From positions 1-64,000 of the forward strand of contig JAXMFB010000023.1 in assembly GCA_046347945.1 (NCBI GenBank): a stretch of 64,000 nt of DNA, read 5' to 3'. The first letter of the stretch is position 1; each line of letters begins with the position of its first letter. Shown piece after piece: positions 58,580-64,000 of the stretch. The DNA is from Zeimonas sp046347945. GTDB lineage: Bacteria; Pseudomonadota; Gammaproteobacteria; Burkholderiales; Burkholderiaceae_E. The notes beneath the pieces were generated by a model that saw only the letters and a list, made by a program, of their open reading frames with translations, ran no database searches and had not been told where the DNA came from. The position numbers and the translations under genes were made by a program.

Positions 58580-60070
58580 ATGATCCGCGCCACCACGACT
58601 TCGCCCACCGCTGCACCGTCGGGTCGTCAGTTGCTGCTGCTGATGCTCGTCTACTTCGGCGCGCACCTGCTTTCGCGGACGCTGATCTCCGGGGCGCTCG
58701 AGCTCGACGAGGCCGAACAGGCGCTGTGGACGCAGCAGCTCGCACCCGGCTACGGCGCGCAGCCGCCGTTGTACACCTGGCTGCAGTGGGGCGTGTTCCA
58801 GCTCGCCGGCGTCTCGGTGTTCTCGCTGGCGCTGCTGAAGAACGTGCTGATCGCGCTCACCTACCTGTTCGTCTACCTCGCGGCGCTGCGGGCGATGCCT
58901 GCGCCGCTCGCGCTGCTCGCATCGGCGAGCATGCTGCTGATCCCGCACATCGGCTGGGAGTCGCACCGCGACCTGACGCACTCGGTGCTGGTGACGACGA
59001 TGGCGAGCGCGACGGTGCTCGTCGCGATGCGGCTGGTCGAGCGGCCCCGGCCCGCGCTCTATCTGCTGCTGGGCCTCGTCGCGGGGCTGGGGATGCTGTC
59101 GAAGTACAGCTACGCGCTGTTCTTCGCGGCGCTGGCGCTGGCGATGCTCGCCAGCCCGCGCACGCGAACGCTCGCGCTCGGCCCGTGGACCCTCGCCAGC
59201 GCGCTGGTGGCGCTCGTGGTGGTCGCGCCGCACGCGTGGTGGCTGCTCGACCACTGGCAGATGGCCAGCGACCGCACGCTGGCGAAGATGGAGGCCCGGC
59301 CGGGCGCCGTCGCCGGCGCGCTGGCCGGGCTCGGCAGCCTCGTCGAGGCGGTCGCCGGCACGCTGGTCGTGCTGGTCGTCGCAGCGGCGGCGGTGTTCGG
59401 GCGCGACGCGTGGCGCGCGAAGACGCCGGGCGCGCGCGGCCCCTTCTGCTCGCTGTGGCTGCGCTACCTGGCCGTGCTCGCCGTGTTGCTGGCGGCGATG
59501 GTGGTGCTGGGCGGGGTCACCAACGTCAAGGGGCGCTGGCTGCAACCGCTGCTGTGCATGGCGCCGCTCGTCTGGTTCGGCTGCCGGACCGACCTCGACG
59601 GGCATCCGCGCCTGCGTGCCTGGCGTCGCGTGCTGGCCGGTTTCGCGATCGTCTTCTTCACGCTGCTGACGTTGCGGCCGGCCTGGGACGGCTGGCGCGG
59701 CAAGCCGGGCGACCTGAACCAGCCGGCGGCCGACCTGGCGCACGCGCTGCAGGCGGAGGGCTACGACGGGCGCGGGACGATCGTCGCGGCCGACCGGGTG
59801 ATGGCCGGCGTGCTGCGGACGCGCTTCACCGGCGCGCGGGTCGAGGTCTCCGCGCCGGGCGCGCCGCCGCCCGCAGTGGCCGACGACGAGGCGCTGCTGC
59901 TGGTCGCGGACGGCGGTCCTGCCGACGAAGCCTGGCTGCGCGACCGCGCGGCGGCGCTCGGCCTCGTCGAGGGCGCCGCGGTCGCGGGTGAGTTCGAACT
60001 GCCGTTCGCCTATTCGCGGCCGGGCCAGCCGAAGGCGAGGTACCGGTTCCTGCTGGTCCGCGCCCGCTGA
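58580..60070 (+). CDS. GT39-family (ArnT-like) membrane glycosyltransferase
   Basis: A 496-residue integral membrane protein with about 11-12 helices. The first periplasmic loop has the acidic pair in ALELDEAEQALW (about 40-51), the catalytic signature of GT39/PMT enzymes that take sugar from polyprenyl phosphate, and YGAQPPLYTWLQW. A soluble C-terminal region follows at about 370-496. Likely transfers the sugar made by the divergent GT2 onto lipid A, a glycan or a protein. Acceptor unknown. Starts at ATG 58580. Confidence 0.82.
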   Translation: MIRATTTSPTAAPSGRQLLLLMLVYFGAHLLSRTLISGALELDEAEQALWTQQLAPGYGAQPPLYTWLQWGVFQLAGVSVFSLALLKNVLIALTYLFVYLAALRAMPAPLALLASASMLLIPHIGWESHRDLTHSVLVTTMASATVLVAMRLVERPRPALYLLLGLVAGLGMLSKYSYALFFAALALAMLASPRTRTLALGPWTLASALVALVVVAPHAWWLLDHWQMASDRTLAKMEARPGAVAGALAGLGSLVEAVAGTLVVLVVAAAAVFGRDAWRAKTPGARGPFCSLWLRYLAVLAVLLAAMVVLGGVTNVKGRWLQPLLCMAPLVWFGCRTDLDGHPRLRAWRRVLAGFAIVFFTLLTLRPAWDGWRGKPGDLNQPAADLAHALQAEGYDGRGTIVAADRVMAGVLRTRFTGARVEVSAPGAPPPAVADDEALLLVADGGPADEAWLRDRAAALGLVEGAAVAGEFELPFAYSRPGQPKARYRFLLVRAR

Positions 60071-60183
60071 GGCGCCAGGCGCCACATCGATCTGCGGCGC
60101 CGACCTGCGGCGTCGACGTTTCGCCGACGATACCCTTGTGTGCACGCCGCGCGACCCCATATCGTGCGCGTGAGGAGTACAGC

Positions 60184-61619
60184 ATGTCGTCGTCGATCCG
60201 TCCGGCCGCGGTAGCGGGCACCTTCTACCCGGCGACGCCGGGCGCGCTGCGCGGCGTGATGGTCGACTGGCTGTCGTCGGCGCCAGCCGCAGCGGACGCC
60301 GCGCGCGGGTCCGCGCCGAAGCTGCTGGTCGTTCCGCACGCGGGCTACGTCTACTCCGGTCCGATCGCTGCCCAGGCCTATGCGCTGCTCGCGCCGTGGC
60401 GCGCGCGCATCGAGCGCGTCGTGCTGCTCGGCCCGGCGCATCGCGTCGCGGTGCGCGGACTCGCGGTGCCGACGGTTTCCGGGTTCGAGACGCCGCTCGG
60501 CGCGGTGGCGGTCGATCGCGAATCGATCGACGCGCTGGCCGCGCTGCCGCAGGTCGTGTCGAGCGACGCCGCGCACGCGCACGAACATTCGCTCGAGGTC
60601 CAACTGCCCTTCCTGCAGGCCGCGCTCGGGAGTTTCTCGATCGTGCCGCTCGTGGTCGGGCGCGCGGCCGCCGGCGAGGTCGCCGAGGTCCTCGAGCGCG
60701 CCTGGGGCGGCGACGAGACGCTGGTCGTCGTGAGCACGGACCTGTCGCACTACCTGCCGTATGCGCACGCACGCGCCGCCGACGCGGCGACCGTCGAGCA
60801 GATTCTCGCGCTCGACGCGAACATCGATCACGACCAGGCGTGCGGTGCAACGCCGCTCAACGGCGCGCTTCGGGTCGCGCGTGCGCGCGGCCTGACGGCG
60901 CGGCTGCTCGACCTGCGCAATTCCGGCGACACGGCCGGCGATCGCTCGCGGGTGGTCGGCTACGGCGCGATCGGATTCTGGGCGGACGCGACGGGCGTCG
61001 CGCGCGGGGAGGCTGCGGACGCCGAGGCCCGCGTCGCGCACGACGGCGCGCACGATGACGCACACGACAGCGCGCTCGGCGCGGCGTTGCTCAGCCGCGC
61101 CCGCAACGCGATCGCCGCGGCGCTCGGCCTGCCGCAGGTGGCCGAGCCTTCTCACCCGGCGCTCGCGGCCCCCGGGGCCACGTTCGTCACGTTGCGTCGC
61201 GCGGGGCAGTTGCGCGGCTGCATCGGGCGGCTCGAGGCCGGCGAGCATTCGCTCGACGAGGACGTGCGCCGCAACGCGCGCCGCGCCGCGTTCGAGGATC
61301 CGCGTTTCCCGTCGCTCGGGCCCGACGAATGGCCGGGGCTCGCGGTCGAGGTGTCGCTGCTCGGCGCGCTCGAGCCGGTGGCGGCGATGACGGAGTCGGA
61401 CGCCTGCCGGCTGCTGCGTCCGCACGAGGACGGCGTGGTCCTCGACTGGCGTGGCCGGCGCGCGACCTTCCTGCCGCAGGTGTGGGCGCAGATGGCCGAC
61501 GCGCGCGAGTTCCTGTCGGCGCTGCGGCACAAGGCTGGCCTGCCGGCCGGTTTCTGGCACGAAGAAATGACGCTGTCGCGCTACCGCGTCCTGAAGTACG
61601 CCGACGGCGAGGTCCCCGC

Positions 61620-61623
<4 letters not shown>
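60184..61623 (+). CDS. amrB/amrA: AmmeMemoRadiSam system proteins B and A, fused
   Basis: A 479-residue fusion. Residues 1-275 are a MEMO1-like domain (AmmeMemoRadiSam protein B) with VAGTFYP, VPHAGYVYSGP, LGPAH, EHSLEVQLPFL and STDLSHY, which hold the likely metal-binding His and Asp residues. Residues about 305-479 are an AMMECR1 domain (protein A) with the hallmark LRGCIGRLEAG and PRFPSL. The linker (about 283-300) is rich in His, Asp and Ala. The ATG follows GAGGAG. It overlaps the radical SAM gene by 4 bases. The system's biochemical function is unknown. Confidence 0.9.
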
Positions 61624-62714
<1,091 letters not shown>

Positions 62715-62750
62715 CCTTGTTGCGCTGACCTTTTCCCGCCCGGGGCAGCG

Positions 62751-63788
62751 TCAGTCGAGCGTACCCATCCGCTCGAGCGCCGACCAGACCTCGTCGACCT
62801 CGGGCATCTTTCCGGCGTGACCGAACGCCGCCATCTGCGGCAGCCAGAACGGCTCGGCCCGGTAGCGCGGCCAGCGCGGCGTGTCGGGCACCATGAACAC
62901 CAGCGGGCGCTCGAAGGCCGCGGCCAGGTGAGTGAGGCCGGTATCGAGGCCCACGACCGCGCGCGCATGCGCGAGCAGCGCGGCACACTGCGCGAGGCTC
63001 AGCCGCTGCGGCACGCGCGCGCGCGCCAGGCCGGCGGCGATCGCTTCGGCGCGCGCGCGCTCGCCATCGTTGCCCCACGGCACCACGATGTCGCGGCCGG
63101 CCGCGTCGAGCCGCTGCGCGAGTGCTCGCCAGTGATCCACAGGCCACTGCTTCTCGGGACGCGCGGTCATGTGAAGCAGCACGATCGAGCCCGGTGCGAG
63201 CGGCCCGCCGGGCATCTGCGCGAGGCCTTCGGCCGGCGGCGGTGCGAGCGCGAAGCGCGGCAAGCCCTCGGCGCGATAGCCGAGCGCCTGCGCGGCGAGC
63301 GAGCGCAGCGCGCGGATCGCGTGCTGCTTCTGGTCGACGCGGAAGCGCCGCTCGTAGAACAGCGCCGCCAGCGGCTCGCGCGCGCTCGCGCGGTCGAAGC
63401 CGGCCCGCGGGCCCCGGCCCTGCAACGCAAGGAAGGCGCTCTTGAGCAACCCTTGCAGGTCGAGGATCAGGTCGTAGCGGCGCGCGCGGAATCCGGCGCG
63501 AAAGCGCGACCACTCGGCACGGGTCGTCGCCGACAACGGCGCCTTGCGCCAGCGCCGCATCGCGACGCGATGGAGGGTCGCGACGCCCGGGTGCAGCGCC
63601 GGCAACTCGGCGAACGATTCCTCGACCACCCAGTCGATCCGGGCTGCGGGGCAGGCCGCGAGGATGTCGGTCACCACCGGCAGCGCGTGGATCACGTCGC
63701 CCAGCGAACTCGTCTTGACGAGCGCCACGTCGAGTGAAGCGGGAACGGATCGGGCCGGGGCGCGGTCGGCCGCTTCGTGGTGCGCCAT
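62751..63788 (-). CDS. waaC: lipopolysaccharide heptosyltransferase I
   Basis: A 345-residue GT9 enzyme adding the first heptose to Kdo of the lipopolysaccharide inner core. It has VALVKTSSLGDVIHALPVV at the N-terminus (18 of these residues are shared with WaaC), LDLQGLLKSAFLAL, and the donor-binding DTGLTHLAAAFERP near residue 275. Cytosolic, membrane-associated. Starts at ATG 63788, 2 bases after the stop of the FAD oxidoreductase gene upstream. Convergent with the radical SAM gene. Confidence 0.92.
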   Translation of the reverse strand: MAHHEAADRAPARSVPASLDVALVKTSSLGDVIHALPVVTDILAACPAARIDWVVEESFAELPALHPGVATLHRVAMRRWRKAPLSATTRAEWSRFRAGFRARRYDLILDLQGLLKSAFLALQGRGPRAGFDRASAREPLAALFYERRFRVDQKQHAIRALRSLAAQALGYRAEGLPRFALAPPPAEGLAQMPGGPLAPGSIVLLHMTARPEKQWPVDHWRALAQRLDAAGRDIVVPWGNDGERARAEAIAAGLARARVPQRLSLAQCAALLAHARAVVGLDTGLTHLAAAFERPLVFMVPDTPRWPRYRAEPFWLPQMAAFGHAGKMPEVDEVWSALERMGTLD

Positions 63789-63790
63789 GC

Positions 63791-64000
63791 TCAGACGACC
63801 AGACGCTCGGGGTGTGCTGCGCCCGCCGCGAAGCGCTCGATGCGCAGCGGCGCCATGTCGACGAACGCCGGCTCGCCGGCGATCTCCTGCGCGACGATGC
63901 GCCCGATCGCCGCAGCCTGCTGGACTCCGTGCCCCGAGAAGCCGCAGGCGTTGTACCAGCCCGGCGCGCCCGGCATCTCGCCGACCACCGGCTGGTGGTC
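63791..64000 (-). CDS. FAD-dependent amine/D-amino-acid oxidoreductase, C-terminal part
   Basis: The window ends inside this gene; only the last 69 codons are seen. They contain the DAO-family C-terminal signature DHQPVVGEMPGAPGWYNACG and FSGHGVQQAAAIGRIVA, which contacts the flavin. The rest lies beyond position 64000. It runs into waaC with a 2-base gap. Members oxidise glycine, sarcosine, D-amino acids or opines; the substrate cannot be told from this fragment. Confidence 0.8.
   Translation of the reverse strand, partial: DHQPVVGEMPGAPGWYNACGFSGHGVQQAAAIGRIVAQEIAGEPAFVDMAPLRIERFAAGAAHPERLVV

Overview
The window reads as chromosomal DNA of a very GC-rich betaproteobacterium, most likely of the order Burkholderiales. 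The strongest pointers are the minus-strand housekeeping run yebC-purD-hemF-nadD-rsfS-rlmH-maf-rng (43.9 to 37.3 kb), whose order is typical of that group, together with dnaE, msbA, prfC and waaC and several TRAP transporters. About 60 genes are tightly packed, often with 4-base start/stop overlaps. There are no rRNA or tRNA genes, no insertion sequence, integrase or phage gene, and no CRISPR array. The only gene-free stretch over 300 bases (14225-14551) holds a decayed gene.

Layout. 0-3 kb: an MFS exporter, a predicted outer-membrane protein and an acyl-carrier-protein/GNAT fusion. 3-10.2 kb: a MarR regulator facing an operon for a 2-oxo acid (acetoin-type) dehydrogenase whose E2 is split into a catalytic core and a free lipoyl protein, followed by E1 alpha, E1 beta, an SDR and a three-gene TRAP importer; the set looks like uptake and oxidation of an unknown organic acid. 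10.2-12.6 kb: a glutathione transferase, then a cupin-like gene plus TetR behind a 26-bp perfect palindrome, then a CBS protein. 12.8-20.2 kb: a carotenoid-oxygenase relative, a decayed VOC gene, DyP peroxidase, a wax ester/diacylglycerol acyltransferase with two hydrolases, a sterol-carrier-like exported protein and a zinc metallopeptidase. 20.2-24.1 kb: transketolase, Calvin-type class II aldolase and a CbbY-like phosphatase in one operon, with a hairpin over the transketolase ribosome-binding site. 24.2-30.1 kb: prfC, a lipoprotein, rhlE, gluQ and a lysophospholipase-like hydrolase.

31-37.2 kb: dnaE, msbA, an AhpD-like protein and a small membrane protein. dnaE and a divergent EamA exporter share a 12-bp-arm inverted repeat that contains both start codons. 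37.3-43.9 kb: the conserved housekeeping run. 44-46.4 kb: a HerA-like ATPase and an SDR lacking the catalytic Tyr/Lys. 46.4-52.3 kb: a sugar-acid operon (TRAP transporter, KDPG aldolase, RraA-like protein, KDG-type kinase, GntR/FCD regulator) that should import an acidic sugar and run it through the lower Entner-Doudoroff steps. 52.4-54.2 kb: quinone oxidoreductase and tcdA.

54.3-63.8 kb is a cell-surface and system-of-unknown-function region: a sialyltransferase-like enzyme, an O-antigen-ligase-like protein, a YbhN-type membrane protein, a polyprenyl-phosphate-type GT2 and a GT39-like transferase, then the AmmeMemoRadiSam pair (MEMO1-AMMECR1 fusion plus radical SAM protein) and heptosyltransferase I. 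The window ends inside an FAD-dependent amine oxidoreductase. The best candidates for undescribed biology are the AmmeMemoRadiSam pair, the sialyltransferase-like/ligase pair, the split-lipoyl dehydrogenase with its transporter, and the ACP-GNAT fusion. All functions are read from sequence by eye; no database search was possible.
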